A stretch of 51,187 bases of DNA from Anaerolineae bacterium. Lineage in GTDB: Bacteria > Chloroflexota > Anaerolineae > Aggregatilineales > Phototrophicaceae. Position numbers and translations under genes: made by a program. Positions 42,672 to 51,042 of this stretch are shown piece by piece (position 1 is the stretch's first letter; each line of letters opens with the position of its first letter). The notes under the pieces were generated by a model that saw nothing but the letters and a program-made list of their open reading frames with translations, was not told the origin of the DNA and did no database searches. The DNA lies in contig JAJDXR010000017.1 of assembly GCA_022823165.1 (NCBI GenBank), forward strand, positions 1 through 51,187, written 5' to 3'.

Positions 42672-43796
42672 ATGGCGAGTATGGAGCAGACGATCAATTC
42701 GAATGCGGGCGCCGCTGAAGAGCGGTATTCGCGCCTATGGCGCGAAAACTGCGCCGTCCTCATGCCGCCCAGCCCTAACAAAGATCAAAGGTCGCGCCTG
42801 CGCTTTTACATCGACTGGCTATCCGAGCGCGGTCTCACCTGGTATCAGCCGGACTTAAAAGCCTATCGCGATTACCTGCTTTACGAACGCTGGCGCGTCG
42901 ACAAACGCGGCCAACGCAAACCCGCCACGCTCTCCGAGGCGACTGTCCTGGCGCATCTGGCCACCATCCGCAGCCGCTACAACGCCCTGCTTACCCGCAG
43001 CAACGAAGCGCGCGATCGGCTCTTTGAATTGGCCAATCCCGAAGACTCGGAGTCCGAGCAGCAAGCTCTGGTCAACGAGTTCTTCCTGCGCATAGCCAAC
43101 GATGTGCATCCGGCTGCCGCGCCCGTCAAGCTGATCGACAAACAAGACATCGCCGATAGCGAGCACCTGCGCCTCAAGCCCTATCAGGTCAGCGCGCTGG
43201 TGCAAGCGCCCGGCATCTCGACGCTGCGCGGCCTGCGCGATACGGCGCTGATGACCCTGATGGTCTGCAGCGGCATCCGCGCGGCCGAAGCGGCGGCTCT
43301 GCAAGTGGACGACCTGCGCCAGCGCCTCGGCGGCGAGTTGTCGCTGCGCGTGCGCGAGGGCAAGGGCGGCAAGCAGCGCCTCATCCCCTACGGTCCGCTC
43401 GACTGGTGCCTGATGTACGTTGATGCGTGGCTGCGCGAAGCCGACATCGCAGGCGGACGCGTCTTCCGTGGCATCCGGCGCGGCGGCAAATCCGTGCGTC
43501 CGGCCGGCATCGGCGCCTGGACCGTCAACGACATCATGAACGCCTACCCCATCAGCATCGACGGCGCGCTCTGTTTAGTCAAACCGCATGATTTGCGCCG
43601 CACTTACGCTCGCAACGCCTACGATTTCGGCATGGACCTGGAGCGTATCCGCCAAAATCTGGGGCATACCAGCCTGCAAACGACGCAGACCTACATCGGC
43701 GAGCTGGACGGCCGCGACCGTCATCCGCCCAATATGTTCAGCCCGCCGCATGATCCGCACAGTTTGGCGCTTTTGACCGGCGCGGCGATAGGCTAG
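42672..43796 (+). CDS. Tyrosine recombinase / integrase
   Basis: About 374 residues from ATG 42672 (earlier 42630 possible). The catalytic set is complete: R203 in CSGIRAAEAAAL, K231 in EGKGGKQRLIP, H306-x-x-R309 in HDLRRTYA, H332 in LGHTSLQTTQTYIG and Y341. The N-terminal ~130 residues hold the SAM-like core-binding domain (RLRFYIDWLSERGLTWYQPD). It resembles phage and integrative-element recombinases more than XerC/D, which are about 300 residues. No excisionase or att core was recognised. It opens a region with toxin-antitoxin genes and insertion sequences. Confidence 0.85.
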   Translation: MASMEQTINSNAGAAEERYSRLWRENCAVLMPPSPNKDQRSRLRFYIDWLSERGLTWYQPDLKAYRDYLLYERWRVDKRGQRKPATLSEATVLAHLATIRSRYNALLTRSNEARDRLFELANPEDSESEQQALVNEFFLRIANDVHPAAAPVKLIDKQDIADSEHLRLKPYQVSALVQAPGISTLRGLRDTALMTLMVCSGIRAAEAAALQVDDLRQRLGGELSLRVREGKGGKQRLIPYGPLDWCLMYVDAWLREADIAGGRVFRGIRRGGKSVRPAGIGAWTVNDIMNAYPISIDGALCLVKPHDLRRTYARNAYDFGMDLERIRQNLGHTSLQTTQTYIGELDGRDRHPPNMFSPPHDPHSLALLTGAAIG

Positions 43797-43832
43797 CTAG
43801 CATTGAAAGACTCACCCTCATTAAATCGGTAG

Positions 43833-43853
43833 GGGCGACCCGGTAGGTCGCCC
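43833..43853. repeat. GGGCGACC palindrome
   Basis: GGGCGACC-cggta-GGTCGCCC, an 8-bp stem with a 5-base loop, between the integrase and thioredoxin genes. It has the same TAGGGGCGA start as the other palindromes in this window and the same arms as the copy at 4284-4326. It could act as a weak terminator for the converging genes. Confidence 0.55.
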
Positions 43854-43947
43854 GTAAATTCACGAAATCGACGCTGGATTGCTCTGGCAGAGAATCTTGT
43901 TCTGTCGTCAGCTCTTGATGGCGGGCTGAGTTGTGGGAGGATCGAAT

Positions 43948-44688
43948 CTACGCGCTGGCAGCCGGCTCGTCGGCGGGAATCTCCAGTTCAATCGCCTGCT
44001 TGACAAGCTCGCGGAAGGACGGCTCGGGCAGGGCGCCCGGCTGCATGAAGATCAGCTTGCCTTGCTTGAACACGGCGATGGTGGGGATGCTGCGAATCTG
44101 AAAAGCCTGGCTCAAGCCCGGGTTGGCGTCGGTATCGACCTTGACCACGCGGATCTGCCCGGCGTATTCGCCCGCCAGCTTCTCCAGTATCGGGCTCACC
44201 TGGCGGCAGGGCCCGCACCACTCAGCCCAGAAATCCACCAGCACCGGCAGTTCATGGGAAGCCTGGATGGCCTCTTGCTCAAAAGTGGCGTCGGTGATGT
44301 CCAGCGGTTTGTCCAGCACGACAGCCTTGTCCTCGGCTTCCGCCTCGCGCTGCTCCGGCGGCAAATCGGCGGCGATGGCTTCACGCAGCTGCGCGATGTA
44401 ATCCGGCAGGTCGCTGGCCCAGGGCCGCGACCGCCGCCACAAGCGCTCGCCGCGATACATGCCGATCAGCAGTGATGTCTTCTGATAGTCAAAGCGCTGG
44501 CCTAATTTGCTGTACCGGGAGGGATCGACGCGCGCGAAGACGATGCCCGCCTCTTCATCGGCTGCCTTGTCGAATGCCGTCTTGAAATCGCTGCGCAGCT
44601 TGTCGCTGCCATCGGAGACGAGAATCAGCGCGGCCGAATCGCCGATGTAGGCTTTGAAGTTACTGTCGGTGAGGGTTGAGATTGGCAT
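43948..44688 (-). CDS. Tandem thioredoxin-fold protein
   Basis: A 246-residue protein with two thioredoxin-like domains. The first (about 1-110, ALILVSDGSDKLRSDF, GIVFARVDPSRYSKL) lacks the redox cysteines. The second carries the active site FWAEWCGPCRQVSP with C158 and C161, and the cis-proline segment SIPTIAVFKQGK. No signal peptide, so it is cytoplasmic. The first domain would recognise a partner and the second would reduce or oxidise it. Doubled thioredoxins of this kind are seen in other bacteria with different spacings. It stands 82 bp upstream of the mobile-looking toxin genes. Confidence 0.85.
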   Translation of the reverse strand: MPISTLTDSNFKAYIGDSAALILVSDGSDKLRSDFKTAFDKAADEEAGIVFARVDPSRYSKLGQRFDYQKTSLLIGMYRGERLWRRSRPWASDLPDYIAQLREAIAADLPPEQREAEAEDKAVVLDKPLDITDATFEQEAIQASHELPVLVDFWAEWCGPCRQVSPILEKLAGEYAGQIRVVKVDTDANPGLSQAFQIRSIPTIAVFKQGKLIFMQPGALPEPSFRELVKQAIELEIPADEPAASA

Positions 44689-44754
44689 TTTATGTCTTTC
44701 AACACATATTCAGAATGGGGGGATAGTCGGTTCGACTCCACACAAATGAGTTGC

Positions 44755-45105
44755 CTAAACCAGTCTGAGATATTCTACACGATTCCGCATATCGTCTTGG
44801 CAATAAGTTTCGTGCATCCAGACCAGAAAGCGCACCCAAGTTCCGATGGCTTTGCGATCCTTTCGCACCCCAAGGACGATACCTGAGTGTTGAACACCGG
44901 ATTTTGCAAGTTCGACATAGTCGTCATCCATTGTGCAGAGGACCCAACCCGTAGCGGCCGCGCGCCTGAGGTGGCTCTCATCCGACCCGCCTCGCAACTT
45001 CAGTTCCTTTACTGTTGTTGCGTCAATGTTTCGGCGTCGTAACTCTTTTGCGATAACAACCGGCATCTGCTCATCAAGATAAAATCTTAGCTTCTGGTCG
45101 CCCAT
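44755..45105 (-). CDS. DUF5615 PIN-like protein (putative toxin)
   Basis: A 116-residue protein with the DUF5615 opening FYLDEQMPVVIAKELRRRNI and a later acidic TMDDDYVELAKS. These proteins have a PIN-like nuclease fold and are usually encoded with a DUF433 protein. The start overlaps the end of the DUF433 gene by 32 bp. The aspartates fit a metal-dependent RNase site, but RNase activity has not been shown for the whole family. A possible toxin of a type II pair, based on context. Confidence 0.78.
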   Translation of the reverse strand: MGDQKLRFYLDEQMPVVIAKELRRRNIDATTVKELKLRGGSDESHLRRAAATGWVLCTMDDDYVELAKSGVQHSGIVLGVRKDRKAIGTWVRFLVWMHETYCQDDMRNRVEYLRLV

Positions 45106-45373
45106 AGCCGGCCTTCGCTAACCTGTCAAAGTTATCGAACTGCCGCTGGATATCCGCGTCGATATAGGCAGAGTTGTTTTCGTAGTAAACGAAGGCGGCG
45201 GCGACTTGCTCGCAAGTTATGTCAAACTCGTCCGGTATTTCATCGCGAGCGCACTCACCGTAACGTTCTGCGATTACGATATCCGTCACGCGTATGCCAG
45301 TCCCTTCAATGCAAGGTCGCCCTCCACGGACACCCGTCTTCCGCGTGATGCCCAGCGTTAAAATCTCGTTCAT
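45074..45373 (-). CDS. DUF433 antitoxin-like protein
   Basis: About 99 residues from ATG 45373 (GGAG nine bases before); the longer frame to 45436 is less likely. The sequence ITRKTGVRGGRPCIEGTGIR is the DUF433 hallmark (G-G-x-P-x-I-x-G-T-R), followed by TDIVIAERYGECARDEI and a helical end. DUF433 proteins have a MerR-like winged helix and are thought to repress the operon and neutralise the partner. The toxin-like gene overlaps its 3' end, the usual order for this pair. Confidence 0.8.
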   Translation of the reverse strand: MNEILTLGITRKTGVRGGRPCIEGTGIRVTDIVIAERYGECARDEIPDEFDITCEQVAAAFVYYENNSAYIDADIQRQFDNFDRLAKAGYGRPEAKILS

Positions 45374-45458
45374 CTTGCCCGTCTCCAGTACTCGTTCAAG
45401 GAACGAGCCGCCTGCAACATACATTGGCCCGCGCATAACGACAAATTATCCGACGCCG

Positions 45459-45683
45459 TTAGACCGACTCTGCTTCGGCGGGCCGGTCCTTTTTGGCTTC
45501 GCGCTCAGCGGCGATCTCGGCGTCAATCTCAGCCAGAAACTCCTGGCTGAAATCGGCGATGATAGTGGGCTTGCCGTCGTCATCATAGGTGGTGACGCGG
45601 TAGGTGCCTGGCTTGGCTTTGCCTTCGGCGAAATCCGCGGCCTGTTTAAAGCTTCTAACGAGCCTTTCGCTGAATTCGCTCAT
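45459..45683 (-). CDS. Short RelE-partner antitoxin-like protein, no HTH
   Basis: A 74-residue acidic protein: MSEFSERLVRSFKQAADFAE then GTYRVTTYDDDGKPTII and a charged helix (FLAEIDAEIAAEREAKKDR). The opening (S-x-R-L-x-x-S-x-x-x-A, A-x-G, YRV) is that of HTH-type antitoxins paired with RelE/HigB toxins, but the C-terminal helix-turn-helix is missing. It starts five bases after the toxin stop, so the pair is coupled. It may bind the toxin yet not control the promoter, or be a trimmed relic. Confidence 0.6.
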   Translation of the reverse strand: MSEFSERLVRSFKQAADFAEGKAKPGTYRVTTYDDDGKPTIIADFSQEFLAEIDAEIAAEREAKKDRPAEAESV

Positions 45684-45688
45684 TGTGT

Positions 45689-46024
45689 TTATCCCCCGTA
45701 GTTGCTCAGGATTCTCCGCACTGAGTTCCTGATAATATGCTTCCTCGCCGGGCTTATATCCTCTTTTTCGCGTTTGCTATAAACATCTATCAAAAAGACC
45801 GGAATGTCGGTCCCGCTATAAAAGGTGATAACTCGGAATCCGCCACTTTTCCCGCGCCCTCGAAGTGGAAACCTGATTTTACGAGCGCCGCCTGTACCTG
45901 AGACAACGTTGCCTGCGCTAGGATTCAGTCCAACAAAAGTCTTTATAAAATCTATCTCCTCCTCTGTCATGCGGAGCTTCTTGGACTGACGGACGAATTC
46001 CTGTGTCTCAACTACTGAGTGCAT
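45689..46024 (-). CDS. RelE/HigB-family toxin
   Basis: A 111-residue protein of the RelE/ParE superfamily: ETQEFVRQSKKLRMTEEEID, GTGGARKIRFPLRGRGKSGG, FRVITFYSGTDIPVFLIDVY, then KREKEDISPARKHII. Such toxins cleave mRNA on the ribosome. The R-x-R strand, the FLIDVYSK strand with its lysine and the C-terminal helix are all in place, so it should be intact. The toxin comes before the antitoxin-like gene, the HigBA order. No strong promoter dyad was seen upstream. Confidence 0.82.
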   Translation of the reverse strand: MHSVVETQEFVRQSKKLRMTEEEIDFIKTFVGLNPSAGNVVSGTGGARKIRFPLRGRGKSGGFRVITFYSGTDIPVFLIDVYSKREKEDISPARKHIIRNSVRRILSNYGG

Positions 46025-46075
46025 GATAATCTCTTAGAGTATATCCTGCGCAAGGGGCGGATGCAACGAGCGCCG

Positions 46076-47881
46076 CTACCCCGCCAGTCGCTCGATATAC
46101 TCCAGGCTCTGATGCCGGAAGTAGGAGTCATAGAGCGTGGCGTAATGCCCGCCATCGGCCATCAGCGTATCATGCGTGCCCGACTCGATGATCTCGCCTT
46201 GTTCCAGCACGATGATGCGGTCGGCATGCTGAATCGTCGACAGCCGGTGCGCGATCACAATCGAGGTGCGGTCGCCCAGCAGCGTATCCAGCCCCTCCTG
46301 AATCAGCGTCTCCGTCAGCGGATCGACGCTGGCCGTCGCTTCATCCAGGATGAAAATCGCCGGGTCTTGAAGCAGGACGCGCGCGATCGCCACCAGTTGC
46401 CGCTGGCCCATCGAGAGGTTGTTGCCGCGTTCGCCCACTTGCGTCTGCAGCCCCTCTTGCAAGCTGACCAGCCAATCGCCGCGCCCCACCTGATGCGCCA
46501 CCGCGACCACTTCGTCATCGCTGGCTTCGGGCTTGCCGTAGCGGATATTGTCCATCACCGTGCCATCGAAGAGGAAGGGCGTCTGCGTTACCACGCCCAG
46601 CTGCGAGCGGTAACTTGATAGATTGAAATAGCGGATGTCAGTGCCGTCAATCAGCAGCTCGCCAGCCTGGTATTCATAGAAGCGCGTGATGAGCTTGGCG
46701 ATGCTTGACTTGCCCGAGCCTGTATGCCCGACCAGCGCCAGGGTCTCGCCCGGCTGGATGCGCAGGCTGAAATCCCGCAGCACCTGCTCGCCTTCGTTGT
46801 AGTGGAAGTCCATGTTGACGAACTCAATCGCGCCAGCCACGCTGTCCACCGGGTCATCGGCCTTTTGCTTGACCAGGGCTTCGGCGTCGATCAAAGCGAA
46901 GACCCGCTCCCCCGCCGCCAAGCCCAGTTGAAATTGGCTCCAGAATGACGAGATGCTCGTCAGCGGGAACCAGATCATGCCCATGCCCTGGATGAACAGG
47001 AACCACTCGCCAGCGGTCAGAACTCCTTGCTGCGCCAGGTTGATGCCAAACCAGACCACCGCCGCCACGCCGATGCCGGCAATTGTGACCAGGATCGGGA
47101 AGATGCTGCTGAATACGAAGCCGTTAATTTTCTCGACCTCGTAAGACTCATGATTCACCGTCTTGAATTCGTCGTAGATCATCTGCTCGCGGCGGAAGGC
47201 TTTGGCCACGCCGATGCCACTGATTGATTCCTGTATATGCGCGTTGACCGTCGCCAGTTGCCGCCGTGAATTGGTCACCGTGCGCCGCGCCACCGTGCGA
47301 AACTTCAGCGCCGTGAACACGATAAAGGGCATGATGGCGATCAGCACCCAGGTCATATTCACATTGACCGTGAACAGGTAGATGATAAGCAGCACCACCA
47401 GCAGCAAGCGGCTCATCAGGTTGATGCTCAAACGCACCGTTTCCGAAAATGCCTGCGTATCGCTCAGCACGCGGCTGACCACCTTGCCGGTTGGGTACTG
47501 GTCGTAGAAGGACATATCGCGCTCGGTCACGGCGTTGAAGGCGTCCTCGCGCAAATCAAAGGTGACATCGCCAACCGCTTCCGCTGACAGCCACTGACGG
47601 ATCATATTAGCGACCCAGCCGGCGCTCGCCGCCGCGCCCAAAATGATAGCCGTCCCGACGGGGTCGAAAGTATCCGGTGTGAACTGTAGTTGATCCAGCG
47701 CTTGCGAAACCACCACCGGCAGGATCAAGTCCATCACCGAGCTGAGAAAGACTACAGCGCCCACGACCAGCATCTTCCACAGATGCGGCTTGAAATAACC
47801 AAGTATGCGTTTGACCAGTTGCCAATCAGTGTATTGGCGGTCGTAATCTTCGGCGACTAAGCCGTCCATGATAAAGCCCAT
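46076..47881 (-). CDS. ABC exporter subunit with canonical ATP site
   Basis: A 601-residue fused membrane-ATPase protein: six helices in the first ~330 residues, Walker A LVGHTGSGKSSIAKLI, signature LSMGQRQL, and Walker B IFILDEATASVD with catalytic E514. It starts on the stop of the next gene (TAATG), so the two halves are made together. It pairs with the 619-residue half as a heterodimeric exporter of the MdlAB/BmrCD/TM287-288 type. Substrate unknown; drugs, lipids and peptides are the usual choices. Confidence 0.9.
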   Translation of the reverse strand: MGFIMDGLVAEDYDRQYTDWQLVKRILGYFKPHLWKMLVVGAVVFLSSVMDLILPVVVSQALDQLQFTPDTFDPVGTAIILGAAASAGWVANMIRQWLSAEAVGDVTFDLREDAFNAVTERDMSFYDQYPTGKVVSRVLSDTQAFSETVRLSINLMSRLLLVVLLIIYLFTVNVNMTWVLIAIMPFIVFTALKFRTVARRTVTNSRRQLATVNAHIQESISGIGVAKAFRREQMIYDEFKTVNHESYEVEKINGFVFSSIFPILVTIAGIGVAAVVWFGINLAQQGVLTAGEWFLFIQGMGMIWFPLTSISSFWSQFQLGLAAGERVFALIDAEALVKQKADDPVDSVAGAIEFVNMDFHYNEGEQVLRDFSLRIQPGETLALVGHTGSGKSSIAKLITRFYEYQAGELLIDGTDIRYFNLSSYRSQLGVVTQTPFLFDGTVMDNIRYGKPEASDDEVVAVAHQVGRGDWLVSLQEGLQTQVGERGNNLSMGQRQLVAIARVLLQDPAIFILDEATASVDPLTETLIQEGLDTLLGDRTSIVIAHRLSTIQHADRIIVLEQGEIIESGTHDTLMADGGHYATLYDSYFRHQSLEYIERLAG

Positions 47882-49740
47882 TACGCGCCCCCTTCCACTG
47901 CCAACTGTCGTACTGGCGCTTCCTCGACAGCGCCGTAGCGCGCGAATATGCGCCGATAATGATAGGAACTGCGCAGCAATTCTTCATGTGAGCCGTTGGC
48001 GATAGCCCGGCCATTCTCCAGTACGATAATGCGATCCGCCCAGCGTATCTGCGACACGCGATGCGTGATCAATATCGTCGTGCGCCCCTCTTGCGCGCGG
48101 CGCATCGCCTTCTGAATCTCGTCTTCCGTGGCGCTGTCGATGGCGCTGGTCGAGTCATCCAGGATCAAAATCCGCGGCTGCCGCAGGAAAGCCCGCGCCA
48201 AAGCCAGACGCTGCCGCTGCCCGCCGGACAGGGTCACGCCCCGCTCGCCGATTTCGCTCTCATAGCCGTCATTGAAGGACATGATAAATTCATGCGCCTG
48301 CGCTTCCCGGGCCGCCTCTTCGATGGCTGCTTGCGTGGCGCCTTGTACGCCGAAGGAGATGTTTTCCGCCACTGTGCGCGAGAAGAGGAAGATGTCCTGC
48401 TCGATCTTGCCCATCTGCGAGCGCAGCCGATCCAGGTTCCAGTCGCGCACGTCCACGCCATCAATCAAGACGCGGCCCTCATTCACATCGTAAGTGCGGC
48501 TGACCAACTGAGTCAGCGTCGATTTGCCCGAGCCGGTCTGCCCGACGATGGCGACCGTCTGCCCCGGCTCCACCGTGAACGAGACATCCTCCAGCACGGT
48601 CATCCCGTGAAACTTGAAAGTTACCTTCTCGAACTCAATGCGGCCATCCACCGGCGCGCTATGCCCGGCCAAATTCTCGTCAATGTCGGAGCGCTGCTCC
48701 ATCAACTCAAGGATGCGTTTGGCGCCCGCCAAGCCCAGCTGAATCATGCTGATCGAGAACAGCGAAATGAAAACGGGAAATTGCAGCACGCTCATCAGCC
48801 CGGTGACGGCGATGATATCGGCGATGCTGAGGAGGCCGCGCCCGTGCATATTCAAGCAGTGCAAGAAGAAGAAGCCGAAAGCGATGCCGAACATCAGCAG
48901 GGGCAGGTAGGCCGCTTCGATCTTGCCCTGCTGCACGAAGAAGTCACGGAACTTCCAGGCGTTGCGCTGGAACTTCTTGCGCTCTTCGACCTCCTGCGCC
49001 GCCACCTTGACGATCTCGATGCCGCTGATCGTCTCTTCCAGGCGCGCGCTCAGCGTGCCGTGTTGCATGCGCTGCTGCATCATCACCGGCTCCAGCCGCT
49101 GCATATAGCGCTGCACGACAATGACATAGACGATGACGAATACAATCGGCACCAGCAGCAATTCCAGATTGAAGGTGGCGATGTAGATCATGGGCACCGC
49201 GAAACCCAGCACCATATCAAACATGAACATGATGCCCGGATGGATCACGTGGTTGAGCTGCCGCACATCATCGGTGGCGCGGGCCATGATATCGCCCACC
49301 CGCTGCTGATCGTGGAAGGTCTGGCTTTTGCCCAGCAGGCTGGCGTAGAGCTCGTGCCGCGAATCACGCTCGACCCGCGTCGACAAGATGACCATCGCCA
49401 TCGATCCCATCAGCGAGAACAAGCCGTCGGAGACCGACAGCAGCAATACCAGCAGGCTGACGCCGATGACCGCCTCGGCGCCACCGCCTTCGATGATGAT
49501 CTCCGCGCCCCTGCCGAACATCACCCGCGCGCCCGAAAAGGCGGTGTAGGTCAGCGCGAAGCCCACCAAGCCCACGAAGAAATAGAACTTGTGTTCAAAG
49601 CAGTGCGAGATGATCCAGCGCGCCGGACTGCTGCGGTTGTATTCCCGCAAGCCTTCAATTGAGAACTCGCTCTTTTGAGCCAATTCGGTCTCCTGAGAAT
49701 AGTCTGACGAATGCTTAGATAAAGGGAGAGGACTGTACAT
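47881..49740 (-). CDS. ABC exporter subunit with degenerate ATP site
   Basis: A 619-residue fused subunit: a ~50-residue cytoplasmic lead, six helices, Walker A IVGQTGSGKSTLTQL, signature LSGGQRQRL and a changed Walker B ILILDDSTSAID, where D529 stands in place of the catalytic glutamate. This marks the degenerate site of an asymmetric heterodimer, as in TM287 or BmrC. It is the first gene of the pair, and the second starts within its stop codon. The gene begins 105 bp from the ISAs1 relic. Confidence 0.9.
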   Translation of the reverse strand: MYSPLPLSKHSSDYSQETELAQKSEFSIEGLREYNRSSPARWIISHCFEHKFYFFVGLVGFALTYTAFSGARVMFGRGAEIIIEGGGAEAVIGVSLLVLLLSVSDGLFSLMGSMAMVILSTRVERDSRHELYASLLGKSQTFHDQQRVGDIMARATDDVRQLNHVIHPGIMFMFDMVLGFAVPMIYIATFNLELLLVPIVFVIVYVIVVQRYMQRLEPVMMQQRMQHGTLSARLEETISGIEIVKVAAQEVEERKKFQRNAWKFRDFFVQQGKIEAAYLPLLMFGIAFGFFFLHCLNMHGRGLLSIADIIAVTGLMSVLQFPVFISLFSISMIQLGLAGAKRILELMEQRSDIDENLAGHSAPVDGRIEFEKVTFKFHGMTVLEDVSFTVEPGQTVAIVGQTGSGKSTLTQLVSRTYDVNEGRVLIDGVDVRDWNLDRLRSQMGKIEQDIFLFSRTVAENISFGVQGATQAAIEEAAREAQAHEFIMSFNDGYESEIGERGVTLSGGQRQRLALARAFLRQPRILILDDSTSAIDSATEDEIQKAMRRAQEGRTTILITHRVSQIRWADRIIVLENGRAIANGSHEELLRSSYHYRRIFARYGAVEEAPVRQLAVEGGA

Positions 49741-49844
49741 GAGTCGCCTGCGTCGCGCAAGGGTGACGATATGGCTTTCAGAGCAATCGCGCCAGAAATA
49801 ACGATACTAGAAAGGCCTTGACAAAGGTCAAAGGATAAAACGAG

Positions 49845-50500
49845 ATGCAGCCGAGTGGGCTTGAAACAGCGTTTGCTGAATTGCAGGATCCGCGCCGCGA
49901 ACAAGGTCGATTGCACAAACTAATAGACTTCATTGTAATGTTTATCCGCGGTGATTTGCGGCGGGGAGAATTGGGTGGGCATCATTGTTGATTTCGCGCA
50001 AGACAAGGAAGTCTGGTTAAGAGAGTTTCTCGAATTGCCCAATGGAATCCCATCGCATGATACCTTTGCCCGCGTCTTCCAACTGCTTGACCCCGAAGAG
50101 TTGCGACTAGGCTATCAGAAATGGATTCGCGGCATTCAACCGGTATTGGCGGATAGAGACATCGTGCCCATTGATGGGAAAGCGATGCGAAGGAGCCATG
50201 ATCGCGCTCAAAAGAAGAGCGCGGTGCATCTGCTGCAGGCCTGGTCAGTTAAAGCCGGTTTGGTTTTGGGGCGGCGTGTCGTGGCTGGCAAGAGCAACGA
50301 GATTCTTGAAATCCCCGCGTTGCTCAAACTCTTATCTTTAGAAAGGTTGCATCGTGACTGTAGACGCGCTGGGCTGCCAGCGGCGCATCGCCGAAGCGAT
50401 CGTGAAGCAGCATGAAGCGGATTATGTCATGGCGCTCGAGAAGAACTAAGGCGAGTTGCGCCAGACTGTCCAGAATTTATTCGCTTATGCTGACGCGCAT
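49845..50500 (+). pseudogene. Decayed ISAs1-family transposase
   Basis: Reading from ATG 49845 gives MQPSGLETAFAELQDPRREQ then KLIDFIVMF, stopping near 49990. The middle continues in another frame (WLREFLELPNGIPSHDTFAR, VPIDGKAMRRSHD, AWSVKAGLVLGRR), and a third change near 50345 shifts to IVTVDALGCQRRIAEAI, with a TAA in ALEKN-stop-GEL. These are the ISAs1 (DDE, formerly H-repeat) transposase blocks in order, broken by at least two frameshifts and one stop. The 3' part is truncated after about 50500. It cannot make an active enzyme. The inverted ends were not found. Confidence 0.8.
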
Positions 50501-50725
50501 CACCCGCGATTACTCGGCGGGCAGTATAGCCGAGCTTAAGCAACCGGCAAGCCGCGCGGAATGATGACCTGCGCTGGCAAATACTAACAGCCTATTCATA
50601 AATCTGAGGCGATTGCTCGAGTACAATTGGCTTGAGACGCCGGCTTGGTCATGCTTGCCCTCAATCGAGAGAGTTGGGGCGGCGCTCGCGTCATCGCCTC
50701 GAGACAACTGCTAAGGATACCTGCA

Positions 50726-50956
50726 ATGTCCTCATTTTTCTTCGTGGAATTCTTGTCGCTGGCGGGACTCGCGTCCCTGGTCTTGGTACCGCTGTCCTGG
50801 ATCGCGCTATATTGGCGCGGCGCGGAGGCGCGCGATCTGATTTTCTGGGGCGCTATCTCCGTGGTTGTACCGCTTCTGGGTCCGCTTGCGGCTCTGTTAT
50901 TCGCGCTGCGGCTGAAGAAAGACAAGTCGAAACGTTCAATGTCAGAAACGACATAG
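50726..50956 (+). CDS. Small two-helix membrane protein (PLDc_N-like)
   Basis: A 76-residue protein from ATG 50726 (AAGGA eight bases before); the upstream extension from 50645 has no site. It has two hydrophobic helices (FFFVEFLSLAGLASLVLVPL and LIFWGAISVVVPLLGPLAAL) with a basic tail (RLKKDKSKRS). The helix-turn-helix layout with P-L-L-G-P resembles the PLDc_N membrane domain. No function can be assigned. It sits between a transposase relic and the right-edge insertion sequence. Confidence 0.55.
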   Translation: MSSFFFVEFLSLAGLASLVLVPLSWIALYWRGAEARDLIFWGAISVVVPLLGPLAALLFALRLKKDKSKRSMSETT

Positions 50957-51042
50957 ATGCGCGCTGCGGCGGCTTTTGTGACGTGAAAATGGGCCGCCCG
51001 TCAAAATTGACTCTCAGCTGCAGGCTCAGGCGCTTTAGGTTA

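Noticed and set aside
48061..49662. A 533-residue plus-strand frame opposite the ABC exporter gene
   Set aside because: It is antisense to a clear ABC transporter; its composition is the usual shadow of a GC-rich gene.
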